Assembly (NCBI GenBank): GCA_000403275.2
Contig: KE159600.1
Location: 62,001 to 126,000, forward strand
Origin: Lachnospiraceae bacterium 28-4
Lineage (GTDB): Bacteria; Bacillota; Clostridia; Lachnospirales; Lachnospiraceae
Reading direction: 5' to 3'
Length of the DNA: 64,000 nt
The translations under genes and the position numbers were made by a program. The notes beneath the pieces are model-generated. The model worked only from the letters and a program-made list of their open reading frames with translations. It made no database searches and was not told the origin of the DNA. Shown here in pieces: positions 1 through 9,181 of this stretch (within the stretch, counting starts at the first letter, position 1; the number at the start of each line of letters is the position of its first letter).

Positions 1-234
1 TTCTTTTTCTTTATTCCGAAAAACTTCTTCTATAAATTTGGCATTATCTTCTTTACTGACAGGTTTTTCATTTTTCCATTTCATCTCGTAACGAATTTTC
101 TCAAACTCCCTGATCGTGCGAAGAATGTTTTTCTCCCCGGTGGAAAACATCATATCGATTTTCTCCTCATCTGCCGGATACTCCATGTAATACTCTATCC
201 GGTCAAGCAGTTTTTCGTTGTTTTTATCATCCAA
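1..234 (-). CDS. Partial hypothetical protein, cut by window edge
   Basis: An open frame runs off the left edge. About 78 N-terminal residues are visible, hydrophilic and rich in Lys, Glu and Asp, predicted helical, with no signal peptide or membrane segment. The only suitable start is TTG at 234, preceded by AGAGGTG about ten bases upstream, and it lies just after the stop of the upstream methyltransferase, so it looks like the next gene of the same operon. I do not recognise the family. The rare start codon and missing 3' part limit the call. Confidence 0.45.
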   Translation of the reverse strand, partial: MDDKNNEKLLDRIEYYMEYPADEEKIDMMFSTGEKNILRTIREFEKIRYEMKWKNEKPVSKEDNAKFIEEVFRNKEKE

Positions 235-242
235 AATATTTT

Positions 243-974
243 TTACACCTCTTCTCTTTTAAACATATAGCAATTAAACACAAAGTTATTATTCCAATAA
301 CCCGTCACATCCGAAGCTGAAAATTTGATATCCATATTATGTTTTGATGCAAACTCCAGAAAAAACTGTTTGGAATAAAACAATTTTGGAAGATTCCTGT
401 ACCTCCCCTCATAATCCTCTATACTCTTTTTCCGGTAGGCAATGCATTCCTCTTTCTTTTCCCTGTCGCAAATATCTATAATTCCTATGGAATGTCTCGC
501 TTTCCGGCACATTTTTTCAAGCACGGCAAGAGCATATTCCTCATCCTCAAAATAAGAAAAAACACTATTAGACAGAACCGCATCATACATGGGAGCTATA
601 GAAATCCGAACCGCCTCTTCACAGATCAGATCTGTTGATGCCAAAGCCCGCCTTGCGCTCTCTATCAGCTGCCCCGAATAATCTGCACCCCCCGTTTCAA
701 TCCCATCCTTTTCAAACAAATATAAATTTGCTCCGCTCCCGCATCCGACCTCATAAACGCTTTTGATGCTTCCTCCATCTCTGTTTTTATTAAATTCAAG
801 TTCGCGCTTTATCTGACGGTACTGTTCCACCCATGCTTCATATGCGGGTCCCTCTTCCTGGACATCAAAACCATTGCTCCTCTTCAGTTCAAGAAAGACC
901 TTTTTCTCATCTTCCTTCTTTAAAATATCCATATCCGCAGAACGTTTTGACCAAACGCTTTTCCACTCATTCAT
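243..974 (-). CDS. Class I SAM-dependent methyltransferase
   Basis: About 243 residues with a Rossmann methyltransferase core: the SAM-binding motif I reads VYEVGCGSGANLYLF, followed by an acidic end of strand 2 and an asparagine-serine region (LSNSVFSYF) at the motif IV position. An upstream in-frame ATG exists, but the ATG at 974 has AGGAGAG eight bases before it and starts two bases after the preceding stop, so I use it. It is the last complete gene of a row of surface-glycan and flagellin modification genes, so methylation of a sugar or of an amino alcohol is the likely role. The substrate cannot be read from the sequence. Confidence 0.75.
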   Translation of the reverse strand: MNEWKSVWSKRSADMDILKKEDEKKVFLELKRSNGFDVQEEGPAYEAWVEQYRQIKRELEFNKNRDGGSIKSVYEVGCGSGANLYLFEKDGIETGGADYSGQLIESARRALASTDLICEEAVRISIAPMYDAVLSNSVFSYFEDEEYALAVLEKMCRKARHSIGIIDICDREKKEECIAYRKKSIEDYEGRYRNLPKLFYSKQFFLEFASKHNMDIKFSASDVTGYWNNNFVFNCYMFKREEV

Positions 975-976
975 TT

Positions 977-2794
977 TTATTTCTCTCCTAATATTTTTTT
1001 CATAGCTTCCCATAATCTGCAGTTCTCATCTCTGTTTCTGACTGCAAGCCTGATATACTGTCTGCCATTTCCTATTTTAGCTGTCAGATCCTTAATAAAT
1101 ATATTATAATCCGCCAATAACCTTTCCGTCATTTCCGCAGAAGAAATCCCGTTTATAATTTCACACATGATGTAGTTAGCCTGGGAGGGATAAACCCTTA
1201 ATCCCGGCAGTTTCTCCAGCTTATGAAACCACTCATTCCGCGTTTCTTTTAATTTACGGAGTGCATCTTCATAATCCCTATGATATTTCCCCTCTATCTG
1301 CATATAAAATTCTGCAAAAGAATTAATATTCCAGATAGGAATACTTTTCTTTATTTTTTCCAAATACTCTATTTGGGCAGAAGCCAGTATTCCCAACCGA
1401 ATGCCCGGTACTCCATAGGATTTGGATATGCTTTTCATTACTATCAAATTTGGATATTTTTGCAAAATTTCATTGTGGATCAGCGTATTATCCTCTCCTT
1501 CGGCAAAATCCGCAAAGCTCTCATCCACCAGCAGCCTGATCCCTTTGTATCCGGCCCATTCGCACAGCCGCAGAATCCCTTCCTTCTTAATAAAATTACC
1601 GCTCGGATTATCGGGGTTGACTAATACCAGCATCGATATCGCCTTATTTCCGAAAAATTCCATCAACTTATTCTCATCATACCGGAATCCCATGTCCTGC
1701 GTCTGAAATATCTCGCATTTTTCTTCCTCATACCTGTTCGGATATTCCTCAAACGTCGGCTTTATAATCCCTATCTTCCCCTCTTCTATATCCAATACGG
1801 CTTTAATTAATTCTGACGCGCCGTTTCCCGGTATAATATATTCCTGCTTTACCCCGAAATTTTTTGCTGCCAGCAAAGAATTCACTTCCATACCGGAAGG
1901 ATATTGAGACATCAGGATCTCAAAGTTTCCTTTTATTTCCTCTAATAACCTTTTTGGCGGGAAGTATGGATTGACCAGATAACAATAATCCAACATTTTA
2001 GGATATCTCCAATATCCTCCATACCGCCTCTGTATCCGCCTGACTTTATCTTCCTTTGTATTGGAAAAAATGGATTCCGCTATATCCAGATCCTGCATAT
2101 CATCAATCTCATACCACAGCTTTCCATTCATCTTTTTGGCTTTGATCACAGGTTTTTCCAGCATGGTAATAACCTTTAATACCTGCTCATAATATTCATT
2201 ATTCCCCAATGCTTCCAGATAAGCTTCCAAAAACGGTATATAATAATGCGTGGAGAAATGTCTGCTGAACTTATAGATATTCACCGTTTTATAGTAAGCA
2301 TCTTTCTCATGAAACCGTACCTTTCTGCCTTCAATGAATTTCAAAATATGATCTTCATCATCCAGCTCCATTACCGTCCCATCCATCCAGCTTTCAAATT
2401 TGTCTACCAGCGCCAAAGTGTCCCTTTCATCCTGAAGCAGATCCTCCAACACCCCGTCTTCAACAATCAGATCCGACTCCAGCAATAATGTATCATCTAA
2501 TTTCATATACTCTCTGGCTAAAAATAATGAGTAAATATTATTGGTCTTATGATAAATCGTGTTTTCTATGTATTGAACCGGCGTTTCTATTCCCAGTCCA
2601 TTTACATAATCCATCAATTTACGCCCCTCATAGCCAACTACAATTATGATCCGGTTAAGGCCCAGTTTATCCAACTGCCCGAGTACCCTTTCAATAAGAG
2701 TTATCCCATTCACCCGGATCATGCACTTGGTATTGTTGCTCGTCAATTCCTTTAACCGTTTTCCCATTCCTGCCGCCAATATTATTGCATGCAT
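977..2794 (-). CDS. Bifunctional sugar/alcohol-phosphate nucleotidyltransferase fused to CobD/HisC-like PLP enzyme
   Basis: Two domains in about 605 residues. Residues 1-245 are a LicC-like nucleotidyltransferase with the signature LAAGMGKRL (6-14) and an ESDL metal-site aspartate near 108. Residues 265-605 are a fold-type I PLP enzyme of the HisC/CobD group, with NPDNPSG at 393-399, VDESF at 423-427 and the Schiff-base lysine in SISKSYGVPGIRLG (about K458). The start at 2794 is chosen because the first motif follows at once and GGAAGGAACAGGAAG precedes it. CobD-type enzymes decarboxylate O-phospho-threonine, and some relatives act on O-phospho-serine. With the cytidylyltransferase and two LicD genes upstream, I infer synthesis of a CDP-amino-alcohol such as CDP-ethanolamine or CDP-aminopropanol. 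PntC also fuses such a cytidylyltransferase to a transaminase, but of the class V type, which this is not. Confidence 0.8.
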   Translation of the reverse strand: MHAIILAAGMGKRLKELTSNNTKCMIRVNGITLIERVLGQLDKLGLNRIIIVVGYEGRKLMDYVNGLGIETPVQYIENTIYHKTNNIYSLFLAREYMKLDDTLLLESDLIVEDGVLEDLLQDERDTLALVDKFESWMDGTVMELDDEDHILKFIEGRKVRFHEKDAYYKTVNIYKFSRHFSTHYYIPFLEAYLEALGNNEYYEQVLKVITMLEKPVIKAKKMNGKLWYEIDDMQDLDIAESIFSNTKEDKVRRIQRRYGGYWRYPKMLDYCYLVNPYFPPKRLLEEIKGNFEILMSQYPSGMEVNSLLAAKNFGVKQEYIIPGNGASELIKAVLDIEEGKIGIIKPTFEEYPNRYEEEKCEIFQTQDMGFRYDENKLMEFFGNKAISMLVLVNPDNPSGNFIKKEGILRLCEWAGYKGIRLLVDESFADFAEGEDNTLIHNEILQKYPNLIVMKSISKSYGVPGIRLGILASAQIEYLEKIKKSIPIWNINSFAEFYMQIEGKYHRDYEDALRKLKETRNEWFHKLEKLPGLRVYPSQANYIMCEIINGISSAEMTERLLADYNIFIKDLTAKIGNGRQYIRLAVRNRDENCRLWEAMKKILGEK

Positions 2795-2843
2795 CTTCCT
2801 GTTCCTTCCTATCCGCATAACTCTTTTGCATATGTTTTCCCCG

Positions 2844-3692
2844 CTACTCGTTACCATCCCGTTTCCACTGTTGGGGAATCATATAATCTTCGCCATATAA
2901 AACCGTAAGGATATCATGATACCCTGTCGGTACCGGTATCATAAAATTCTCAAATGGCATCCTGACGCTTTCCGCATACCACTCTTTTTTATAATGGTAT
3001 CTGTGTTCCATATCCGGCCTGTACATAAGGAGCGCTAATTCGTCTGACTCGTCTTTCCTATACAAACAAGCAAGGCGATCCATCAATATCAGCAACTGAT
3101 TAATCAAATTTTTGTCTCTTGCTATCTGTACTTTACACATCTCCTCGATCTCGCAGATATTCTCCTCCAGTCCGGTCCAGTTCTCCTTTTTTATTTTCCA
3201 TATTGTTCCCAGGCAATGCTGCAGGATCAAATACAATACCTCTTCCTCATCTTTATTGCGCGGCAGGTAATCCAATGGAAATATATCTACCCCTACAATA
3301 TCCGGACAACCATGGTATTTTTCCGGATAATCTGCATCATTTACGGTCTGAACCTTGGTAAATGCCTGGTCATATGTCTTCTCGCAATATGCGTTTACGA
3401 CTCTTAACCCTTTTTCTCTCCATTCTCCGGGAACCGCTGCCAAAAACCTCTTGTAATCATTTCTTTCCATTACAATATCAATATCATTATCCCAGGGGAT
3501 AAAACCTCTATGCCTAATCGTTCCCAATAATGTGCCGCTGTCCGCATAATATGGAATCCCATTCTTTTCACAGACCTCGTCTATCGCCGCCAAAACCTCT
3601 AATTCTGCCGCCCATACCCGCTTCATCTTCTCCTCTACGAAATAATTTTCTCTCCATTCCCCTTTCAGGAAATTGTCCTCAAATCTCTGCAT
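2844..3692 (-). CDS. licD: LicD family phosphotransferase (second copy)
   Basis: LicD-type protein (about 282 residues). LicD enzymes move a phospho-alcohol, classically phosphocholine, from a CDP donor onto a sugar; they belong to the nucleotidyltransferase fold. The signature ADSGTLLGTIRHRGFIPWD is at about 50-68, followed by NDID. The usual middle aspartate of the WDDDID metal motif is Asn here, while its tandem partner keeps DDDID. The start at 3692 has AAAGGAGA upstream and overlaps the previous stop by 14 bases; an upstream in-frame start at 3812 would read far into the neighbour and lacks support. It sits between licD copy 1 and the cytidylyltransferase fusion, which would supply its donor. 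Confidence 0.85.
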   Translation of the reverse strand: MQRFEDNFLKGEWRENYFVEEKMKRVWAAELEVLAAIDEVCEKNGIPYYADSGTLLGTIRHRGFIPWDNDIDIVMERNDYKRFLAAVPGEWREKGLRVVNAYCEKTYDQAFTKVQTVNDADYPEKYHGCPDIVGVDIFPLDYLPRNKDEEEVLYLILQHCLGTIWKIKKENWTGLEENICEIEEMCKVQIARDKNLINQLLILMDRLACLYRKDESDELALLMYRPDMEHRYHYKKEWYAESVRMPFENFMIPVPTGYHDILTVLYGEDYMIPQQWKRDGNE

Positions 3693-4656
3693 GATTGCCG
3701 CCGTTCTCCTTTCCCTCCCGATACAGCCGTTGCAATTCCATATCCTGCTTTTTATAAAATGGATACTCATGGTCTCCTCCCTCTCTCTTAGGAACCATAT
3801 AATCACTTCCATATAGCGCGCTTAACACACCATGATATCCCACGGGTATCGGTATCATAATATTTTCAAAGGGGGTTAATATGCTTTCTTCATACCAGCT
3901 GCGTTCATATTTATATCTTACATCCTTCGCAATATCAAAAGCTGCCAGTTCCAGCTCATCCGATTCTGTTGTCCTGTATGACTGTACAAGCCCGTCCATC
4001 AAATTGACCAGTTGGAACTTCAGGCTTTTATTCCGAAACAGTTTTACGCGGCACAGCTCCTCGGCCTTCCTTATATCCATTTCCATATCCTCCGCCCGCC
4101 AGGCTTCAACGTCTACGCTCAGCCGATATATCATGCCCTGCAGATATTTTAATACGGCATACCATACCTGTTCTTCCTCTTTGGCAGAAGGAACATTATC
4201 GATTGGAAAAATATCTATCCCCACTGCGTAAGGACAGCCATGAAAGCGAAGCATATGGTCCGCGCCCGAATCATATCTGTCTCCATTTGTTATTCTTCCA
4301 AAAAGCTGATCGCTGCCATGGGCTAAATCAAGGATTCTCCATCCGTCAGGCAATTCCTTGTCCGCAACAGAAAAAAAACGAAGGTAGTCCTCTCTTAACA
4401 TAGCGAGATCGATATCATCATCCCATGGAATAAATCCTTTATGCCTCACCGCTCCCAGCAATGTGCCGCTGTCAGCAAAATATCTTATCTCATTTCTTTT
4501 ACAGATTCTATCGATTTCTTTGAGCACTTCCATCTGAGCGGCCCATGCATGCTTCATTTTTTTTTCTATAAAAAAATCTTCCCTTATCTCATCCTGAAAA
4601 AAAGCATCCTGGAAAAATATCCTCTTCCTTATGATGCCCTCTACATCTATTGACAT
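3679..4656 (-). CDS. licD: LicD family phosphotransferase (first copy)
   Basis: A 325-residue LicD-type phosphotransferase with the full signature ADSGTLLGAVRHKGFIPWD at about 61-79, followed by DDID, whose aspartates bind metal. No signal peptide or membrane helix, so it acts in the cytoplasm. AAGGAG precedes the ATG at 4656. The tandem copy downstream is clearly paralogous along its length and overlaps this gene by 14 bases, so the two are translationally coupled. The context (fused cytidylyltransferase/PLP enzyme, CgeB-like glycosyltransferases, FliB) points to addition of a phospho-amino-alcohol to flagellar or other surface glycan. Confidence 0.88.
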   Translation of the reverse strand: MSIDVEGIIRKRIFFQDAFFQDEIREDFFIEKKMKHAWAAQMEVLKEIDRICKRNEIRYFADSGTLLGAVRHKGFIPWDDDIDLAMLREDYLRFFSVADKELPDGWRILDLAHGSDQLFGRITNGDRYDSGADHMLRFHGCPYAVGIDIFPIDNVPSAKEEEQVWYAVLKYLQGMIYRLSVDVEAWRAEDMEMDIRKAEELCRVKLFRNKSLKFQLVNLMDGLVQSYRTTESDELELAAFDIAKDVRYKYERSWYEESILTPFENIMIPIPVGYHGVLSALYGSDYMVPKREGGDHEYPFYKKQDMELQRLYREGKENGGNHAEI

Positions 4657-4704
4657 ATCCGCCCTCTCCTTTTTATTCTATTTTTAGCCGACCGATCCAT
4701 TTGT

Positions 4705-5919
4705 TCAGGATTGTACCAGCCAATATAAATTAGCGACGGATAATATGTTCTGTTCCTTCAAATCCTCCAGTATGGTTTTGAGCATTTCTCTTCCATGGCT
4801 CAATCCGCGAATCACAAAAGCAATAATAATCTCATAATCCTCCCAATGTATTTCCCGATATACGGCATAATGCATGATACATAAATATTTGATCAATATT
4901 TGCTCACAAACAATTTCCCAATAATTATCCACCATATAGGAAGAGGTCCATCCTTCCATCGCATATCTCATCCACTCATAAGCTATTACCTGTTCCATCA
5001 ATATATTAAAATTTTCTTCCTCGCCAACGGCCCATTCCTCCATACATTCTTTATATTCCTCGTAAGTAATGCTTACATTCTTATGGAATAATTTTGATAT
5101 CCTTAATAAACTGTTGCCTTTATCATAATATGTAACCGAAATTATCTTCTCTTGGAATTCTACCATCATCGAACGTAACTGATAAAATTGTTTTTCTTCT
5201 TCTTTCCGGATATTCCCTAAGGCCTCCATGATTCGTTCCATAAAAGCCGGATTTAACATCTCTTCCAGCAGCGCCTGTACTTCTTCTTTCTTTCCTTGTT
5301 GGCGGGCTTCCTCAATACGATTCAAACAGTATGCTGCAAAAAATTCCCGGAACCACAATGGCTGTTCCCGATTCTGCAGGAAATCCAATATCTGATCCCT
5401 GATCCACAGATCCAACTCGATCGTACTATATAACTCCTCTATCTCTTTCCTCGTTTCTTCCGGTACGCCCTCCCCCAAGCCATCATCTACCGCCCTTCCA
5501 TCCTCTTCCAATATAAAGGATAAAGGCTCTTTCAAATCCTTTAGGAAAGACACCACTGCCGGACAGGATAATGATAAGTATTGTTCTTCCGTTGTTACGG
5601 TCATAAACTGTTCTCTTGGATATCTTTTACATGTCAGGCACAGCGCTTCCTCTCCTTTTTCCTTAATCAGCATACATAGCTGTTCTTCATCGCAGAAAAG
5701 GCATACCCCTTTTTCATTCAATCTCATAACATGGATATCTTTTTCTTCCATATATTCAATATTTTCTTCAATCTTTCTTTTGATATCGCCTTCATATTGT
5801 TCATATCTTGCATAAGAGTCTTTATCTACCCCAATATTCCATCCGCCGCAGCAAGTATATGGACATTCCTTTCCTATGCACTGAAACCTGTCATAAAAAA
5901 ACGGTTTTAATATATACAT
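4705..5919 (-). CDS. fliB: Flagellin lysine-N-methylase FliB
   Basis: About 404 residues. The N-terminus has the FliB cysteine pattern: C14, C19, C23, C24 within CIGKECPYTCCGGW, and a second cluster at C73, C76, C82, C94 and C97, expected to hold an iron-sulfur centre. FliB methylates the epsilon-amino group of surface lysines of flagellin, known from Salmonella and also found in clostridia. The start at 5919 has AGAGGAG eight bases upstream; an in-frame ATG-ATG at 5952 has no ribosome binding site. Its place in the island downstream of flagellin matches the role. Confidence 0.85.
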   Translation of the reverse strand: MYILKPFFYDRFQCIGKECPYTCCGGWNIGVDKDSYARYEQYEGDIKRKIEENIEYMEEKDIHVMRLNEKGVCLFCDEEQLCMLIKEKGEEALCLTCKRYPREQFMTVTTEEQYLSLSCPAVVSFLKDLKEPLSFILEEDGRAVDDGLGEGVPEETRKEIEELYSTIELDLWIRDQILDFLQNREQPLWFREFFAAYCLNRIEEARQQGKKEEVQALLEEMLNPAFMERIMEALGNIRKEEEKQFYQLRSMMVEFQEKIISVTYYDKGNSLLRISKLFHKNVSITYEEYKECMEEWAVGEEENFNILMEQVIAYEWMRYAMEGWTSSYMVDNYWEIVCEQILIKYLCIMHYAVYREIHWEDYEIIIAFVIRGLSHGREMLKTILEDLKEQNILSVANLYWLVQS

Positions 5920-5966
5920 TCCGCCTACTCCTCTCATCTGCCGGATCATCATTCCACATTCATTTT

Positions 5967-6860
5967 TTAGGCATGCTCAATATGAAAGCAGGCATGATCC
6001 CCATACTCCCTTTTATTCAGTTCAGCTGTTTTCTCCTTAAAATATTGAATCGTTTTTGCACCCAGCTGATTGCAAAGCACCGCATAATTTCCTTCAAATA
6101 TTCTCAACGGAACCCCCAATTCATAGTAATAACTAATAATAAACTGGAAGTCATTGGAAAGATATTCTACCTTGCTTACTTTCAATCCGTATTTCCCACA
6201 TATATACTCCATGCTTTTTCTCGTGTGAATAAAAAGATGTCTGGGTGCGTCCAGCTGATACCAGTTTACCCCAAATGTATCAAATGCCGCATTGGGAAGT
6301 ACTGGTATGCGGATCTGGCAGACCCCGGTCTTTTCCAGCATTCTGCTGACACATTCCATCGTTTCCAATGGCGTACCTATATGTTCAAAAGAATCCTGCA
6401 TTCTGATAAAGTCAAACTTTCCCTCCATTTGACCCAGTTCCCCTTTTTTTATATAAACCCTGTCTCCATAATAAATATCATTTTCAATAAACGGATCGCA
6501 CCCATATAAATTTCCATGTCCTTTATTTGCCAGTTCAAGAAGGTATTCTCCTGTTCCACACCCTACATCCAATATACGATCCTTCGTATATATGGCGTCC
6601 CCTTCAAATTCATATTCCTGTCTTTCTTGCATGCTATAATAGTTATCCTTATAATATTTCCCCAAATCATCCGGTATCTGCACTATCTGCATACACCCGC
6701 AATCCCCGCAAATAAAATAATCAAATTCCTCCTTTGTTCCGTACATCATTTCTTTTGCCGTATATGTTTTATTTTTATGATAGGCCCCGCATATTTTGCA
6801 GCGGTTCCATTCCCAGCGGCATTCGTCTCTGCCCATTTTGAACTCCGTCGTTCCAGTCAT
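5967..6860 (-). CDS. Class I methyltransferase with N-terminal zinc-binding cysteines
   Basis: A 297-residue protein. The N-terminus has two paired cysteine motifs, CKIC near residue 21 and CGDC near residue 51, typical of the zinc-binding head of sugar C- or O-methyltransferases. The SAM site RILDVGCGTGEYLLELA follows near residue 95, and the QDSFEHI segment matches the motif after strand 4 in Methyltransf_23-type enzymes. The ATG at 6860 is six bases after GGAGGG and starts three bases after the stop of the preceding CgeB-like gene. Probable role: methylation of a sugar used by the neighbouring glycosyltransferases. The substrate is unknown. Confidence 0.78.
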   Translation of the reverse strand: MTGTTEFKMGRDECRWEWNRCKICGAYHKNKTYTAKEMMYGTKEEFDYFICGDCGCMQIVQIPDDLGKYYKDNYYSMQERQEYEFEGDAIYTKDRILDVGCGTGEYLLELANKGHGNLYGCDPFIENDIYYGDRVYIKKGELGQMEGKFDFIRMQDSFEHIGTPLETMECVSRMLEKTGVCQIRIPVLPNAAFDTFGVNWYQLDAPRHLFIHTRKSMEYICGKYGLKVSKVEYLSNDFQFIISYYYELGVPLRIFEGNYAVLCNQLGAKTIQYFKEKTAELNKREYGDHACFHIEHA

Positions 6861-6863
6861 CTC

Positions 6864-8036
6864 TTACCCTCCTATGACATCCATTATCTCATTCACTCGT
6901 TTTCGATACGTATGTTCCCGTTTTACCTTTCTGTAACCGTTTTCAGCTATTTCTTTTCGCTCTTTTTCATGGCTCAGATAATATTCCGTCTTCGTTTCCA
7001 GATCTTCATAGTCCGTATAGTATATAAAATCCTCGCCATCAATAAAAAATTCCAAATAATCCTCCTGATAATTACTCAGCAAAAATCCCTTATTGCCCAT
7101 AATTTCAAAAGAGCGCAAAGGAATTCCCGTTAAAATACTCTTTAGTGTTATGTTCAGATTTATTTTTGAGCAACGGTATATCATCGGCGCTTCTTTCATC
7201 ACCTCTGCCGTTCCCCTGTTCCTTACCCCGGGAAGTTCCCGGGTCTCCTCATAGGTATAAAGGTCAACCTGATATTTTTTTGAAAGCAGGTTTAATATTT
7301 CCGTTCTTTCCAAAGCTGTAACCTGCCTGGCCAGAAAATAATGAGCATATACCCATTCCAGCCTTTCAAAGCCATCTTCGTTTACCTCCAGGGGGCAATG
7401 CGCCATCATATCTTCCATGATTTCAGGCACAATCGCCTTCTCCAATAAAAATTCGCCGTATATACGCTTCTGCATCTGTATGCATCCATCCAGATATCCT
7501 TTTGTTTTCCGGCTGACAGCCCCCAGCCTTTCATAAAATCTGTGTTTTTTCTCCCAATAAGTAGAACCTATAAAGGAAATCTGTGTCCGGTATAAACTTT
7601 TCTCCACATCTGTTTCGCTATATCTGTCATATCTTTCTACCGGAGCAGCCATAGGCAAATAGTAAACCGTATCAATCCCCTTGCTCCACAAATCTTCGCA
7701 AGTTCCCTTGTCAAAAACAAATACATAATTATAAGGGTAATTGATCGTATTGGAATAAAGCTGTATAAACGGACTGTCAAACGTCCATGATATATATTTT
7801 ATCCTGCATGCGTTGCATGCAATGGAAATAACCGGAAAATAGTTAAACGAAAATACAAAATCATACTTATTGCCTGCGATCGTCCTGACAATCTCTTCAC
7901 ACAGTTTCTGATTTATCCTTGTGTTTTCTTTTTCCCTGGGAAATGAATAATGTACCACTTCCCATCCTCTTCGCACAAACTCATCCGCTAAATCTTTCTG
8001 GCCCAGGCTCTTCCATGCCATGAACAAAATTTTCAT
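6864..8036 (-). CDS. CgeB-like glycosyltransferase, paralog A
   Basis: A 390-residue glycosyltransferase of the CgeB type: an N-terminal DUF3880-like half (starts MKILFMAWKSLGQ) and a C-terminal Glyco_trans_1_2 half with SKINLNITLKS, GIPLRSFEIMG and the closing HEKERKEIAENGYRKV segment, which form the nucleotide-sugar side of a GT-B fold. No membrane segment. Two full-length paralogs lie upstream (9182-10354 and 10389-11555). In clostridia such genes are common next to flagellin and are thought to glycosylate it. Donor and acceptor are not readable from sequence. Confidence 0.82.
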   Translation of the reverse strand: MKILFMAWKSLGQKDLADEFVRRGWEVVHYSFPREKENTRINQKLCEEIVRTIAGNKYDFVFSFNYFPVISIACNACRIKYISWTFDSPFIQLYSNTINYPYNYVFVFDKGTCEDLWSKGIDTVYYLPMAAPVERYDRYSETDVEKSLYRTQISFIGSTYWEKKHRFYERLGAVSRKTKGYLDGCIQMQKRIYGEFLLEKAIVPEIMEDMMAHCPLEVNEDGFERLEWVYAHYFLARQVTALERTEILNLLSKKYQVDLYTYEETRELPGVRNRGTAEVMKEAPMIYRCSKINLNITLKSILTGIPLRSFEIMGNKGFLLSNYQEDYLEFFIDGEDFIYYTDYEDLETKTEYYLSHEKERKEIAENGYRKVKREHTYRKRVNEIMDVIGG

Positions 8037-8048
8037 GCCTTCTCCCTC

Positions 8049-9167
8049 TTAATAATCATCATTTGTTTCCAAATCAATATTCTCATTTTTAAAATATGGA
8101 TTTAAATACAAAAATAAATTGCAGATAGAAAAAGGAAAATTTTGTTTCCAGGCTATATAATTAAACACATTTCCCATAAAAGAATAGCAATCCTGAATCT
8201 CTTTCCACCATGCTTCCATTACTTCACACATACTCTTGTCACGGTGATCCCTCGCCATGATCCTGCTGTCTATCAGCCCGTTATGTCTCGGATAACCTTC
8301 CTTTTCATAGCGCACCAGCTTCTTACGGATATCAATATTCAGATCGTCCATTCTCATATGAGTCACAGACATATCCTCATAAATGCAATCTTCCTTCGCA
8401 CTCGAAAATCCTAAAAAGCTTCTTCCTTCTCCATATATTTCACAAAAGCGAAGGATATTCCCTGTAACCTTTATATCAGGGGCAACCCATATGCTATAGT
8501 CATAATCTTCCAACAGTTCATGCGGCATAATTTTATACCGGCTCTCCAAAAGTCTTTCTTCCATATCCCCGGCATCTTCTATAGCACAGTATTGCCATAC
8601 TCCTTCTGTTGTTCCCCATTTCTCTTTATTATCGGTAAAGCATATATAATCCAGCTGTGCATCAACCTCTTCCGGCTGCATCAATTTCTTATCGCCCAAA
8701 ATACAGGTATAAACCGCTCCTTTCCCTTTTCCCAAAGCTCCTCCGGCTGTCTTTGGGATTTTTTTCTGCCTCTCCTGATGCAATCGGTATTGCATCTGGG
8801 CATTGTTCGTTCCCAAATCGATGATCATTTTCCGATATGGTTTTTCGCGAAAAACCTTTTCATCTTCGCTCAAAGCTGTATATAAGGCTATATAACTGCT
8901 TTCGAACAACTGCATAAGAAGGCCGCATTCCTCCATATCTTTTCTTTCGACCGCCTTCTCCAAACACTTCTTATAAATTCCGGGGATTTCCTGAAACCCG
9001 TCATTCGGTTGACTTCCTATGCATTCCCAAAAAGATTCCCCCAATGTACATTCCATCAGGTTATTGATCTCGCCCATTGGAAAAATATCCGGCGATATGT
9101 TTCCATTTCGAATCGCTCTGCGTAATTTTTCTACCAAGTTGATCACATTTTCATCTACTCTAATCAT
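8049..9167 (-). CDS. DUF616-like glycosyltransferase with unknown N-terminal region
   Basis: About 372 residues. Residues 1-145 are helical and unrecognised. From about 150 on, the sequence fits the DUF616 (TOD1/MUCI70-like) glycosyltransferase domain: AVYTCILGDKKLMQP, then LDYICFTDN, then SRYKIMPHELL and DYDYSIWVAPDIKV, where members of the family usually have an aspartate pair. The open frame can begin at GTG 9176, but the ATG at 9167 has AGGTGG five bases upstream and is preferred. It lies between CgeB-like genes, supporting a role in the same glycan. Confidence 0.65.
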   Translation of the reverse strand: MIRVDENVINLVEKLRRAIRNGNISPDIFPMGEINNLMECTLGESFWECIGSQPNDGFQEIPGIYKKCLEKAVERKDMEECGLLMQLFESSYIALYTALSEDEKVFREKPYRKMIIDLGTNNAQMQYRLHQERQKKIPKTAGGALGKGKGAVYTCILGDKKLMQPEEVDAQLDYICFTDNKEKWGTTEGVWQYCAIEDAGDMEERLLESRYKIMPHELLEDYDYSIWVAPDIKVTGNILRFCEIYGEGRSFLGFSSAKEDCIYEDMSVTHMRMDDLNIDIRKKLVRYEKEGYPRHNGLIDSRIMARDHRDKSMCEVMEAWWKEIQDCYSFMGNVFNYIAWKQNFPFSICNLFLYLNPYFKNENIDLETNDDY

Positions 9168-9181
9168 AAATGCCACCTATT

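Noticed and set aside
977-2794. Identification as PntC (phosphonate cytidylyltransferase/transaminase)
   Set aside because: The PLP lysine motif SISKSYGVPGIRLG is of the HisC/CobD class, not class V, and no phosphonate gene such as ppm is nearby.
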